Shown here: piece by piece, positions 25,998 through 40,300 of the stretch
How the letters are laid out: every line of letters starts with the position of its first letter
Numbering within the stretch: position 1 is the stretch's first letter
NCBI GenBank assembly: GCA_905178155.1
Contig: CAJINV010000011.1
Location: 3,591,076-3,655,075 of the forward strand
Direction of reading: 5' to 3'
DNA from: Amoebophrya sp. A120
Lineage: Eukaryota; Sar; Dinophyceae; Syndiniales; Amoebophryaceae
DNA length: 64,000 bases
Position numbers and translations under genes: made by a program
The notes under the pieces: model-generated
What the model saw: the letters and a program-made list of their open reading frames with translations, nothing else
Databases searched by the model: none
What the model was told of the DNA's origin: nothing

Positions 25998-28323
25998 ATT
26001 AATACAGGAACAACAACCCTGGTGGCGGGGGAATGATAGGATTAGGAAATGAAGACTACAAAGCTATTAAGATTAACATTATCTGGATCACCGGTGATGA
26101 TGAAGGTGCACGTGCTGGCACCCGGGAGTGTAAGATGCATGTGCTGTAAGGACAACATTCAACACGTCTAAGCTGAAGGAAAGGTTTTGAGAACTACGGT
26201 TCCTAGGTACCGATAGCAGTGCCTATAACGGATGTTTCTGTCTTCTGTATTTTTGATACAAAAGTTTTGATAACTGATGTTTTTGTCTTATGTATTTGCA
26301 CCACGGGCATGACGACGTATTCAGCCTGTTGCCAAGTACCTAAGATGGAGGAGCTGTATAAGACGAACAGAAAGAAGAGACGGACTATGGCGGAAGGATG
26401 GAAAGTGCGAGGGAGAGGGTGCTACTGATATAAAGAAACAAGCAATACTGCTACGAAGACGTTTTCGAAAAAGATAGAAGATCGACACATCTTAAGAAAC
26501 CACTTTATATATAGGTAGCGTCTGACCCGCGGGCGGCTACAAGAAAGAGCATGGAAAAACCAACAACCAGCAATAAAAGTCCTACTCATCTCTATGCAAC
26601 AACTCTACGCGTAAGATTTTACTACTAAAGCTAGATGCAGCACCGTACTACAAGATCTATTTATACGCAGGGTGTTGACAGAGTAGCTAAACTGCAAGAC
26701 AAACGGAACAAAAACAACAACTACAACAAGAAGAAGAACAGCAAGACAAACATAAAAAACAGCATGACAAATTAAGAAGTGAAGTGATGCGGCAAAGTTG
26801 GGGGAGTTGGAAAATACGCATGACAGACTCACTATTTCTTAAACGTGTTGACGTTTTTCGGACTTAGAAAGTTGAAGACTTATTTGAAAAATCATGAACG
26901 ACTACGCGCGGGCGACGACAAGAAGATGACTTTTGTGTGTTCTGCCAACCCTTTGCACATGCCACCAAGGGAAAGACTCTCGAGAGAATATCCTTCTCAC
27001 TCTACTATATCTGACGGTGACGGCCAAAAGTCGCCCTCCTGTCGTCGATGAGGGCAAGACCATAAAAATTATTGCCTTCTTTATATTGATGAAATCTCGG
27101 TCCTCCGTTTTTTTCATTGTTTGCGCAGGTTCTCATTGTATCTACTATCATGATGTCGAAGTCGCAACCGCAAGCAGGACGACAAGGTCCTACATGATCG
27201 CATGCGTGGCCACTTGATGACGACTATCGAGCGTCCGAAGTTCAACATCGCTAGTACCAGCTAGTCTGATCATGTAATTGTATCGGAAAAATCTTTATCA
27301 ATTGTTCGTGCTCGTTGTATGCAGGAGGATGATACAATTACAACTGCCGTTTAGTGATGACTTTCGATTTTTACATGGATCCACCTCGCATGCAATGAAT
27401 ACAAACATAATTTTTTTAATTTTGAAGCAAGAGCGGCCGAGGTTTGTGCTTGTGGTCTGTGGCAAGCATTCGGAAAAAAGTTTGTTGCATTTTTTGCCAG
27501 TACAGGTACACGTCGGAGCTTGAGCTCGTGCTTGCTGTTCTGGTGATGGTCTATTCGTGATAAGTAAAAGTACTCCTGATAGCTATTTTGGATCTGGATT
27601 TTTTTGATGTTTTTGCAGGCCCTCAGTGATCTGGTATTAACCAAGGCATGTGATCATCTTCCTGTTAGCAGTGTTTTATTAGTAAAGTGAGTTTATTGTG
27701 TGTGAAATTGAAGCCTTCATCTACCCTCGCAAAGAGCACAATTATCGTCCTCCCGCCCTGACTATGATGTTCACGTCATTTATGAAAATACAAGATCGGG
27801 GGCTCCCACACACTAAGTACCGCCCATATGTTCTTGACTCCAGACTTGCGTTCCTTTTCCTCTTTAAGGAACTTAAAGCTTTAGCTTTTCTTTTAAAACA
27901 AAATCAAAAAGCTTTCTTTTTCAAGTCGATGACTCCTCCCAGCCGAGCACGGCGTTTTCGTCGTGGTTTACAACATTCGAAGGAGGTTGTTCCAGGTCTC
28001 AATCACAATCGCACCTGCTCAAGAATATCCTGGAGGCGAGTCTTGGAAAATTATACATTCGCAGAGGCCAACACGACGGACACCAGAAGTGCGACTACCA
28101 CCCTCAACCTCCGTCGGCGGGCAGAGGTAGACACACAGCAGGTCCTCGGGGGCAGAAAATGGCACGCGCGGACGGGCTGGTGCACTGGGATTGTTGTTCC
28201 AACTATTTACGCTCACCGGAATAAACGGCGATGTACGGCTTAAATTGGCTAGCGACCTGTGGGTAAGTAGAAAAACGAGAATCAGCTGAGCCTGAGCGGA
28301 GTCAACATTGACTGCGCGCAATC
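25998..28323. other. Intergenic, small tandem repeat only
   Basis: AT-rich spacer. A 46-bp unit is repeated twice at about 26225-26316 (TAACGGATGTTTCTGTCTTC, then TAACTGATGTTTTTGTCTTA). An open frame from about 27940 to 28243 is GC-richer but has no recognisable content; it could be an unrecognised 5' exon of the next gene. Confidence 0.45.
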
Positions 28324-31300
28324 ATGTCAGCTTCCGGTGCAGAGCAGGCACAGATAAATTCGGGCAATGTTTTAAATTCGCCACCGGTTCCTGCCGTAGT
28401 TCCTGTGTGCCTGCGACTCAAGCAAGCGACCCCCTGGAGTCTACGACTGTACATCACGGGCCTGGAAGGACTTCTAGTTGGAGAGGGACCTACGAGGAGC
28501 ACCACTAGTAGCTCTGGTAGTACACCAACACCTGCTGCAGCATCTAGTACTTTTGCAGGAGAGAACCTCCAGCCTGCTTGTTCGCTCGAAAATGCGCGGT
28601 TTCAGGTGACCGTGCAGTACTTCAAGAGCCATGACTACTCGGTTCTCAGGGCATTTCGGTCTACCACCACCAAGGCGTTTTTGGTACACGCCGCGAAGAA
28701 TGAAGACACAAGGACTACTAGTGCGGAAACGGACCAGCAGTCCCCTCCAGGAAGAGGAGGAGGAACATCTTCTCCGAGTGTTACTGGTGCTAAAACAAGC
28801 CGGACCTCATCGTCGAACAACCATCAATTCGAGTCAGGGAGCTTTTGCCTCACCGACTTAGAGCCGGGAACAGGGTAAGGAAGCAAAGTTTCTATTGTAG
28901 TAAGAAAGTCGGTCCGCAGCTTCGCGGGACTATAGAAAGGAAACAAGGCAAGAAACGCGTGAGTAAGTAGTATGCTTTTTATGGCATAAATATGCATGAT
29001 CTTATGTATTTCCCGTCACCTCTAGATTAGACACACAAGCTGCATTTTTTAGGTCGTTCGCATTATGTGCACCGGAAGGCTGACGGGGAAGGCTTACGGC
29101 ACGATGCGTTGTAGACTCATGATGTCACCATCTGTCGTAGCCCCCTCGTCCTATCTACCTTCACTAGAAGATCCTTGTGCTTCATCAAGGACAGACACCA
29201 CAACCACTACAGGTACGACGTGCGCTTTGTAGTAGAACGCATTGAAGACACGACGACAACCTCTGCCAGCAGCTCCGCCGCGACGTCGAGCGAAGATCCT
29301 CTTCCTTCGAAGGCCGAGCTGTTGAGTGGGTCCCCGGTTGTGGTAGAAGCGAATGCGAACACGAAAACATATTCCGAGTACCTGAACTTTGCCACCGTGC
29401 CGCGGCTGCGCGGGCCCTGTCCGTTGCAACTCGTCCACGATGCGCACTGCAGCAGGGCCCGGCTCCAGTGGCCGGCCGTGGAGTGCGGTTCGGGCGACAT
29501 TGGCGCCTATGTGGTGCAGTACGTCGAGACCCCGGACCCCTCGCGCGCCAACCCGGCGAAGCTTTTCGCGGAAGGCTCGAAGCAGCTCAGGGAGTTACGG
29601 GTGCCCGCAATTTTTTGCAACGATTCCTCGTCGGAGCCGCCAGGGACAGGTAAAATTACAGGCAGAAGGTTGCGCGGCGAGCAGCAGACGGTCGTGAATC
29701 TCCAGAGCGGTGCTGGTGCCCGTGTTGATCAAAAAGTGGCGTTTTTCGATAGCAATGCGGTGAAAGCAGAGGACTTCGAGGACGGTTCTGTGGCACAGGT
29801 CGTGTTGCGAGTTGACGCAGAAGATCTGTCGGAAACTGAGGGTGCATCAAAAACCGCAGATGATCATGAACTTGATGCAGGGAAGATGAATGTTGAAGCA
29901 TCAATACCAGCAGCCGAGAATAGTACTAGCGTCAGGGGAAGCGTGAATTTTTGGCTGACAGATTTGTCCCCTCTGAAGCACTACCTAGTCCGGGTTGCGG
30001 CGCTAGATCCCTCCTTGTCAAAAGGCGGCATTCTGACTGCTGGTGTCAGTCTCAGTACGAAGACACAGTCATCCAGCCCCGACAAGGAAGACGATCAACT
30101 GCGAAGCGCGACTACCGGGGGTGATAAAAATGTCGAAACAGCACTAGGCCGCACGGCAAGCGAAAGGGAGCCTGGTGGTACAAGAAGTGCAACCACGAGC
30201 GCAACAACGAACAAGTACTACTACACGCCTGCGCATCTGTCAGCGCTGAACGTGCACCAATTTTCGGAAGTGCTTGCGGTCCAGGCCGGGCGCGTGGCGC
30301 CCGCAGTGAGCCAGACGAGTGTGCTGCAGATCTGTGCTTCGCACACCGAAGCCTTGGTTGGTTTCTCGCTAGCGAGCACGAGCACAGACGAAGCGCCGTC
30401 GACCTTTCGGTTGCGGATTCAGCCCCACATCAGTGCGGCCGGAAAGAAGAACACGGCGGTGGAGCAGATTGTGATGGTTACCGAAGCGGAAGCGAGAGAG
30501 CTCGGGGAGCAAGTCAGAGAAGTTTTACGCTCACACTCGGCCGATGTACGGACCGCGCTTTCGGCGTCGGGTTCCTCCATAGTGGATCAGACCGGCGGTT
30601 GTACCAAAGGCGCGACGGCTAGTGACCACGAAGAAGGGGGAAAAATTGGAAAAGAGTTGATGCAAGAAAGCGGAAAAAACGCAGTTTCCTCATCATTGGC
30701 AACAAGACAAGATAAGAAATTCTCCGACCGGACGCAGGGTACAAGATACGGGCCACCTGGAGGTGGTGAGGACATCATAAAGGAAAGCATATTCGACACC
30801 CAGGCGGAGCAAATCGAGGAGAGCATCTCGGCCCACCTAATGGGCTTTCCGTTCTGGAACCGGCGGCCGCACCTCTTTGTTGGCAGCGGGGAGGACATTC
30901 TGTCTGCGCCGCGTCTTGTTTGGACGCAGGGTGGCAAGGTCGCCACCAAGCTTGACGCCCCCCGACCAAACCCCGCGGCAACGAGCAGCGACGAGCGGTT
31001 TCGCGCTCAGCTGGACGCTGATTTGTTTCAGTACGCCGTGCGGATCCCGCTGAAAACAACTCCTGGGGGAAGGACACAGACGCAGCCGTCGCCTGATGCT
31101 CCACGAACTAATGTAGGGACGCAAGGCGAAAACGCGGTTCCGGCCGCACTAGGGGCGAGCGCAGGGGACTCGGACGCAGTGTCCAGTGTGCCAGCATCCG
31201 CAGCTGCAATAAAACCAGGAGTAGTACCATCATCACCAACAAAGGGCGCACCATTAGAACAAGCAGAGCCACAAGGTTCTTCGCCATCAGCCAGAGGTCC

Positions 31301-34300
31301 TGCGTCTGCTTTGACCAAGCCAGCAGCTGCAACAGCAGCAGAGATGATCATACCAGCGAGCAACAAGCCCGCTGGAACTACCGCCGCAGAACTGCAGCAG
31401 CAAGCTATTCTGAGCGCAAGCGTGACGGTCAGTTGTGCCTCGGAGCTGGGTGAAAACGCCGTGGACGTTTCTGAGCTGGAGGTTCAGCTCCGCGGTATCC
31501 CGACCGTGGACGATCCCATGGACATCGTGGCCAGCACGACACACGACACGGTTTATTTTGACATCTGGATGCCGGACCCGACGGCGGAGGATACCGAGTT
31601 GCTAGACAGTTGCAGAACGCTGCAAGTGCAGGACATTTTGATCCAGCGCGAGCTAGAGGCCACGGGTTATTTCGGCAGCAAGCACCGGTTGTGGTCGGAA
31701 CCCGAAATTCTGCAGGTAGAATCGAATTTTCGAATGTACCAAACCGGAAACATGTTCTATTCGACGCCTGATGGATCAACTGCGATGTCACAAGTCGCGG
31801 TTGCACCAGGCGGCACGAGAAAGAACAATAAGCACCAGAGAAAGAACGCCGAAGATTCGCCCGCGGCAGTACTCGGGAAGAACGACAGTGGTGAGGGGGG
31901 CGAATTCCTATCACGGCCGACAACCTCCAAAGCCGCACGGCACCAGCTTGCGCGGTACGACGAAGCGGATTTGATGCTGCGATTCAACAACAGCGCGCAG
32001 CAAAGCACCAGCTCTTCTTCATCTCCGCCCTCCCCGATTCGCAGCGACGAGCAGGGGGAGAGTCCGGACGGGTCGATTTCCCCGCGACAGAAGCGGCGCG
32101 CGCAGTGGGACCAGCGCATCCGGATGCGCAAGTTCGTGAAAGTCAGGGGAAAGGTCGCGACCGGGCTCCTGCCGGAGACGAGGTACGTGTTTCAGCTCGC
32201 CGGGCGCACGGAGGACGGGCACGTCGGCAAATACCAGCAGATTGAGGTGCGAACCAAGAAGATCGCGCCCAGCATGGAACAGGTGCGGCTGAGCGTGCAC
32301 GAGAAAAACCGTAGCAGTTTGCTTTTGAAATGGGAGAACCCAACCTTTGACCGGGAAGATTTGGTCGAGGCGCACCTCGGATATTGCCTGAAAATTAACC
32401 ATCGCCATCCACTTTTTGCATGACAAACACAGACTTTACTACATGTTTTGCATGACAAGTTTGATGGGGATGTTTAATTTTCAGGGAATATCGGACTCAA
32501 CAAAATCATCGGCTACCACCTGCGCCACAAGAAGAAGGGCGACGCGAGTTGGCAGGAGCTGCACAAGATCGCCGTGCCCACAGAACTACTCACCTCAGGG
32601 GTGGATCTGGACCACCTGGCGGAAGTGGATCATCAAAGTGGTAACATTCCTTCTTCCCGTCCAGAAATCGATCTCTCCACCGGCAGATTGATTTCTTCCG
32701 ACAGCTCTGCGTCCGCGGTAAGCAGCTCGGACAACCGACCAGGTTCGCCGCTCTCCCGGTCAGCGTCCTCTTTCAGCTACAGCAACTTGCATCTGGTGTC
32801 AAATTTGGCCTCCTCCTCGCGAAAGGCAGCCGTGGACGGCGCGAGCAAGGTCGACCCGGCCTTGAAGGTGGAGACGTTCCACGATATGGAATCCGGCGGG
32901 TCAAACACCATGATCACCGTCACGCCCCCGTCGGGCTCGGCGCGGCTGTACCGACAGGGAAAGTCCCCCAGCTTCGCGTCGTCGAATGCGAAGTCGGCCG
33001 CGAGTAGAATCATTGCAGGTCAGCATCAAGTTGTACCAGCCGAAGCCGCGGGCACTACCCCGACAACAAACGACGAATTAGATGACCAGCAGCACATGCA
33101 GCCAAGTTACTTGCTGTTGCAAAACAGTCTCGGCCAGGATGACGCGGTTGCCACCACCGCTGCGCTGCAACAGCGCAGTGCGAACAAGCGAGCCCTGTTT
33201 CAACATCTTGGAACATCAAACGAGAGTGAGAGCTCCTTCCCGCCTTCATCTAACTCTGCGTCCTCAGATCCTCTGGACAAAATTCCCGAGTCCACCTCCA
33301 CGACAGAATCCCTGCTTGATCCGAAGGGGTCTTCTCCGGCCGGGGCAGTGGATTTGATGTATGCACGAGGAGGGGCCGCTGGGTTGATGAAGCTGACGGC
33401 TTTCCCTTCCGGGACCACAGCTGAGGAATCTGAGAACCAGCAGCTTCCCGGGAAGCCCATTTCAAACGCGGTCTTGTTTCGCCGCCGGGCCGGGGTGAAC
33501 GAAGTAGATGTGTATGTCTCATCTTCTGGAACTGGACGAGTAGATGAAACTACACACCTTGAAGTAGATGGCTCTGGGCACAATTATTCCATCGACGACA
33601 GCGACGTGCAGCCGTGGATCGTGAGTGAGGTGGAGAACTTGGCGCCGCTGACCACCTACGTGTTCGAAATTGCGGCGGTCACAGACCGTGGCGTGGGCGC
33701 GTTTTCCAACGAATACAGCTTCACCACGCTCGGGCCGGCGCCGGACTTGGGCAAGCCCAGCGCGGTGGTGGTGCGGCCGAATAAAGTGCTGCTCAGTGTC
33801 GATCTGCAGCTGGCGAACGATCCGGATAATTTGCGCTTGCTCTCCGACTTGTCAGCCTTTCAGGTGCGCTTTTACGAGACCGGATTGTTGTCTAAGTGGG
33901 AGGAGAGGCAGGTGCTGATGTGGCATTTGCTGGTCGACGGTGAACAGGAAATTTTGGAACAAGAGGAATCCGCCAGCAGCCCGACGCTACTCGGACCCAG
34001 AGGACGAACAAATCGGTCGCCCTTTTTGCTAAATTTCTGTGCGCGAATGCTGGGCGAAAAGAACGAGGCTGCAGAAAGTTTATCGTTGACAGACGGAACC
34101 AAATCGCAGCCTACAACGACCGCACTAAGCGCTGTGTCCACGCCAGTGCAGCAACAGCACACTTCGGGCGACAAGGGTTTACGTGAGCATCTGCTAATGG
34201 AAGAGTTTCAGGAGAGCAAAGAAACTGCAATTTCCCCCGCAATTATCCGCGACCAGGCTGGTTTTTACGCGCAACTGATGCGACTGCGGCAAGACCCCGA

Positions 34301-37300
34301 CGCAAATCTGCGGGTGTTCGCGGAGATCACGAATTTGCAGCCCGACAGGAAGTACATCTTCCAAGTCTGCGCAAGAACCCGGTGCGGGCTGGGTAAGTGG
34401 AGCGTGGACAGCGAAGTCGTGGCGACGCACCGTCTTTGCCCGGTCGTGATGAAGCCACAGGTGATGGATACCTCGATAGCCGGGGTGCGCGCGAACTACC
34501 TGCTGTACCATGACGAGCTGATCCGCGAGCACCGCTCGCAAGCTGACCGCGCGATTGCGGGGATGGTAGTGGTGAATCCGAGTCAGATAAACCCAAAAGC
34601 ATCCAATCAACTTTTGCAGGGAATCGGAGCAAAGACAACCCTGCAGGAGCTGTATGAGCAAGCTATAGCCACGACAAAAAGTGTTGAAGACCGCATGAAA
34701 CAAGTTGGCGACTACATCGATTCTGAAGAGGTTGAAGGCAGCCTAGGGACTGCAGAACATGAAATGTTTCTGCCTCCATTGGTTTCAGCCTCCTCCTCCG
34801 CGACGCTTCTGAGCCTGGAGAGCGGCAAACTGCTGTTCACGGAGAAGGGGATGGCGGAGCTCTTCAACACATCGGGTAGTTCTTCCGCCACTGCAACAGC
34901 AGCGCAAAAGGACAACTTGCCAAAAGAGAGAAAAGCGGAACTTGATTCTGCACGGAGTGCCATTGCCGATCTTCCCATGTTGCCGCAATGGGTCCAAGAC
35001 GTGAACCACCGATGGAATGAAGTAGCGGTCGTTTACAACGGTGGCATGGAGTTCCGGCCGACTGTGGAGAGCTTTATTTCAACACCCGACATCAACAACA
35101 GGGGACACCAGGCGGGTGGAAATTATGCTAATACGACGAATGCGACTACATCTCTGGCAGCTGATCATGCCGTCGCCTTTTCGCCGATTCGGACCAACAA
35201 GCAGCAGCACGAACTTTCCTTCGCGCGCGCAGCAAATAACGCTGGCCGCTCTTTCAGCCCTCATTTGATGGAGGCAAGCAGCCTAATGGCCTCGCCGGTG
35301 CTGGACCTGCAGCATCGGTTGCAAGGGCAGCCCTTGTTGATGTCGCAGCTCGCGCCGACCAGCAGCTCAGTGCCGGTATTCACCGACGTCGCCATCGGTT
35401 TGGCTTGGCGTTGCCCGCTGGCGAAGGGAAATAGCGTCGATTTACTGGATCCGTTTGTGGGCCGGAACAACAACTACAGAGGGAAGATGAACCAATATCA
35501 CAGCAGAAATAACCTAACGACGTCGGACTTGCTGCGGACGCGAGGTGTGGGCAATTCGGTGAGTGAGCAAATTGCGAGTAGCCCGGGCACGATGGGCATC
35601 GCGACTTCGGCAACTTCTTCGACTGTAGGCGGTGCGGCGGCACTTGACAGCAGCACGACGCCTAGTTCATCCTTGCAGCAGCTTCCTTACTGTGTGGATA
35701 ACATCCCGCTGTACTACGAGATTCGCTATCGCCCCGTGGATCCCGAGACGCTGAAAGAGCTCGGACCCTGGAAGCACTTTCGGTGCACGGCGAATCACGA
35801 GTTGAAAGTTTCAGAGAATTCCTTAGCCGACGTCAGCGAAGGAGAGCTGGTTGCTGTGTTCGGGTCCTGCAGCGCTGAGCAACTTCACTACAGCGAGAAT
35901 TCTTCACCTCCTGTGTCCCCTTTAGCGGACCAAGCGAACGCGCTCGCAGACGCGATTCTGAACACCTGGACGCCGCAGCAGGAAGAGTGGGGACGCCGTT
36001 TGCGGGGGTCTCTGCAATCAAAACGCGTGCAGCTACTCCGAGCGCGAGGGACGTCTGACCACTACAACATCTTCAAGCAGGTGAACTTCACGAAAGACGG
36101 CTTTTCCGTTCTCGAATTTGCCCATCAGCTTTCGCAGCACGCAACCCTGCAGGACAGCTTACGGTCCGTTCTCGCCAGTTGTGATTTGTCGGAAGAGAAC
36201 CTCTCGAAGTTTTCTGAAATTACCACCGTGCTTGTCCCAGACTTAGACCCGAACACGGCGTATGCGTTTCAAATCAGACCTGTTACGCATTTCCAATTAG
36301 CCCAGTTGTGGCAAAAGAACAGCAAGATCTTCCACCACGAGGCCCAGCGCCAGTTGGAGAGTATCCCCCGCGGCCCGAAGATCCAGAGTTTGGTCGACAT
36401 TTCGTTTCAGTCCCTTTCCAACGCGTTCGTTTTCGAAAAACAATTTTCCGAATCCAGCTCCTTGATCGGCACACTGGATGTCGCCCCCGTGATTCGCAAG
36501 GTGCAAGTTGCCGAAACGACGACGACCACCGCGACCTTCTTCTGGTGCGCGACGGAGCTCCAGCCGTTACTGCTACCGAAATTGCAGTTGCAAAGCTTCG
36601 AAATCCAGCACTACTCGAAGCGGAACGGGAAGATTTCTGGCGAAGTTACCACCGTGTTTGTGAAGCGCGACCAATGCTTCCTGCAGAGCAAGGTGTTGGA
36701 CAACGGCGTTGCTTTGGTCCGAAGGCTGCGCTCAGAATTGGAAGATGAGGACTTGAGATCTTCCACAAGCCCGTTCATGAGCGCGCAGAGCTCGAAAAAC
36801 AGCACGACAGGTGGCACTGCGAACAGTACAGGTGGCGCAGTTGCGACCAAAAAGGACCAAATCAAGAAGCACGTGGGTACAACACCGTCTGCTGGTGGAA
36901 GTGCCGTCAAAGCCAGCACCAGCAGAGTGAACGATTCCAACAAGAATGTTCAGAACCTTGCCACCGCGACATCTACCTTGCAGTCCCCGCCAGCACATAA
37001 AGTGAAAATAAACCCCACGTCGACCTCCACCGGCCGCGACTACTTCCTGGGTAACGCGAGTTCTCCGCTAGTCGCTTCCCCGAAGTTGTACACAGCTAGT
37101 TACAAGCAGCAGCTCGCGCAGTATTTCAGAAAGACCGAGCAGGAGATGCCGCCGTTCTTGGTGCGCTTTCTCTACGCGAAGCTGCAGGTGATCAATCTTG
37201 AGTCGGCTACCGACCATTTCGTGCGGATCCGCGCCGTCACTGCCGCCGGTCCGGGGCCGTGGTCCACCGAGAAGGCGTGTAAGACCACGCTCGCGCTGCC

Positions 37301-40300
37301 GCCACCAAATGCGCCGTCGTTGATCTTCGCGCAGGCGACGCAGCTAACCGTGGTCGTGGTTCTGGAGCAAGAGCAGCAGGGCCAGTTTCGGTTCTGGGAC
37401 TGCCGGCTGCACCACATGTCGCCGGAGGAAAAGAAGTGGACCAGTGGCGAATTTCGCATGTACGACAGCGCAATCCGGCAGCACGCGCCGCGGCGAATCC
37501 TGCTGCAGCTGGACGGGTTGACCCCCGGAGGCCATTACCAGTTGCAGGTGCGGGGGGTCACGGCCGACAATTTGACCAAGAGCAGCTGGAGCGAGAAGAG
37601 CCCGGTAATGGAGACGACGATAGGGGACAGTTTGAAAGAAGGGCTGAGTTCCGGGAAGGCGGATAATTTTGGTTCAGTAGCTGCTGTTGGGTCAGCATCA
37701 TCTTCATCTTCCAGAGGCGAGAGACTGTCGGGGACAGTAGCTTCCGCACAGCTCCTGGGAAGTGCTGTCTCCGGTACGGCAGGACGAGAGCTGCAGTTTG
37801 ACCAGGCCGGACACAGCAGGGTGCGACTCGACGGTGGAGAGGAAACGTTGAGCCACGAGCAGCACAACAAATTGCTAGCCGTGGCGGAAAGTACAAAGCA
37901 TTCGAAGGACGTCTCCACACTATCCGCGGATTCAGGGCGACAGCTGCAGACGTCGCTGGAGACGGTAAAATGTCATTCTGATCCACGTTTTTCTTGTTTC
38001 TCATCACTGTAAGTTGCACAAGGTCGTGCTGTGGTGTTGCTTCTCATCTTGTTGTGCTTTGTAGTTGACCTTGACGATATGCTGCTGGGATTGAGGACCT
38101 AAAACTAAAAGATCAAATCTAGTCGCACATCAAATAAACCTACTTACTTAAACCTATCAGATCCTCACCTTCGTCATCACCCGCGCGTTAAAAGGAGTGA
38201 CCCTCGCTTCCGTGGAGTACCGACCGGTGGACGTCGAAGCGCGCGCGCAGGCGCAGATGCACGGCGGCGCCGAGGAGGCCGTGCGATATTTGATCGACCA
38301 AGCAGAGAAATATGGAAATGAGGGCTTCAACGTGGAAGACGGCAGCGAAGCCTCCTACGGCGAGCAGTTCGCGAGGTACGCGAATACGACCCAATTGGTC
38401 GACTTCCTTGTCGGGCTGATTCCCGTGGTCGGTGTTCCCGGAGTGTTTCTCAAAGACATGTTTTTCCGCGTCCGGAATTGCGCATTGATCGCGGAATTGT
38501 ACGGTGTGGATACGCTGAACGACTTGGAGGCGCAAGCGATGATTTTGACTTGCTTGATTCCCGGACAAAACATCGAAAACATTCACCGAAGAAACCAGGA
38601 AAATTCATCATCTGCGGGTAGTGCGGATCAAGGTACTGGAGGTGGAGCAGCTTCCAATCTGCAGTACACAAGCACTACCTCGTCGGACGCGCCGGGTGGC
38701 ACGGGGGACCACAACTCCGACGCGAGTCCGAATCAAGGGGCCAGCTCATCTTCTACTTTCGCTGGGACCACGCGGCTCGATTCTGGCAGTACGACACCAC
38801 GCGGTTTAGACGGGATGCAGCCGGAAGACAGTGTCAGAATAGCGGCGTCGCCGAACACGATGAAAAGTGGTTTTGACGCGTCGATGAATAAGGGCATGAC
38901 CTACCAGACCGGGCTCAGTGGTGGCGGAGGAAATTATAGTACTGCAAGTTCATCTTCTGGTTCTGCGCAGTACAATTACGATGGTACGCCGATCACCAAT
39001 TTGTCCGAGATGGTGGACATTCACGACGTGCACGACATCACGACCGCCGTAGCGACGGCGGTGGTGAAGGAGGCGATCATTCTCGCGAGTGGAATCACAA
39101 AATTCTCCCGGTTGATTGACATTGTCGCGGATTTGGTCAGTTACAAGCCCGGACGCGCAAACTCCGTCGGTGCTAGTCCCGAGGCACTGGCTGCGAGCAT
39201 GTTCCAGCCGCAGCCGAAGACGGAGCAAATCCCGTACTTGGGCGGGTGCTTGTTTCTCTGGCTGCTGCCAATTATCATCTCCGGCGCGCGCTTTGTGTAC
39301 ACGAGGATCTTGCCGATCTTCCAAATCCCATTATTGTACCAGCAAGACCTGACCGTGGGATTAGTGTGTGCGATTTTGGCGATTGGGTGGACGACATCTC
39401 TTCCTCTGTTGTTAAACGCACAGGCATTGCGCGACTGGGCGACGCAGGCCTTGGCGTCGTTGCCGGCGTTTGTCGTTTTTGGCATCCACGCAGCTTTGCC
39501 CGGGATTGGCTGCTTCCTCGGCGCGCGGGACATTCTGACACCCTTGGTGGAGCATAGGCCAGCCTCTGGCGGGAAGTTGCTGATCTTTCTCGGGTCCTGC
39601 AGCATCCTGGCACAGTACGCGCGGTGGTGCGACGACGTTGAGCGCGCGAGCATGCTGGATGAGATTCCGCCGCCGAGATGGAGCCGATACAAGAACGAAG
39701 CGATCCGGATAAGAACGCTACTTTACCGGTTTTTGATCATCGTCTTTGTGTGGGAGGAGATTTTGGCAAGGTTTTTTCTGCTCCCGTTGTTGGGTTTACT
39801 TTTCCCAGAAGAAGAGGCGACTGGTGCGGCACAAGAACAGGCTACTGTTGGTGCAACGTCGTACTTCTCCAGCGGAGTTGCAACTCCAACTGCGTTGCAA
39901 GCGCAAGATGGAGCAACAGCTGGCACCGCGGAACAAGATATAGCTGTCAACCTCGTTCCTTCTTTCTCGGCCGCGAGGTTTAAGGTAATTTCTGAACCGG
40001 GCGCAACGTTGATGTATGAATTGCAAAAGTATCGTACTCGTATAAATGCATTACAAATAATTTCCTCAGCGTGAGAAATCAGATTTGCAATGCTGATTTA
40101 CCTGAAGAAAAGGATTTGTAATTCATGACTTCCATACGAGTGCGATATTTTTGCACAGGATATGATGAACTACCAAACCATATATTTCTTCGTCGGCCTC
40201 ATCGCTGCGACCGCGCAGGAGCACCTGATGGATTCGCTAACAAAACGAACGGTGCTGCTACGTCTTTTAGGTGCCAGATCTGCGATTTACGGTGGCGTGC

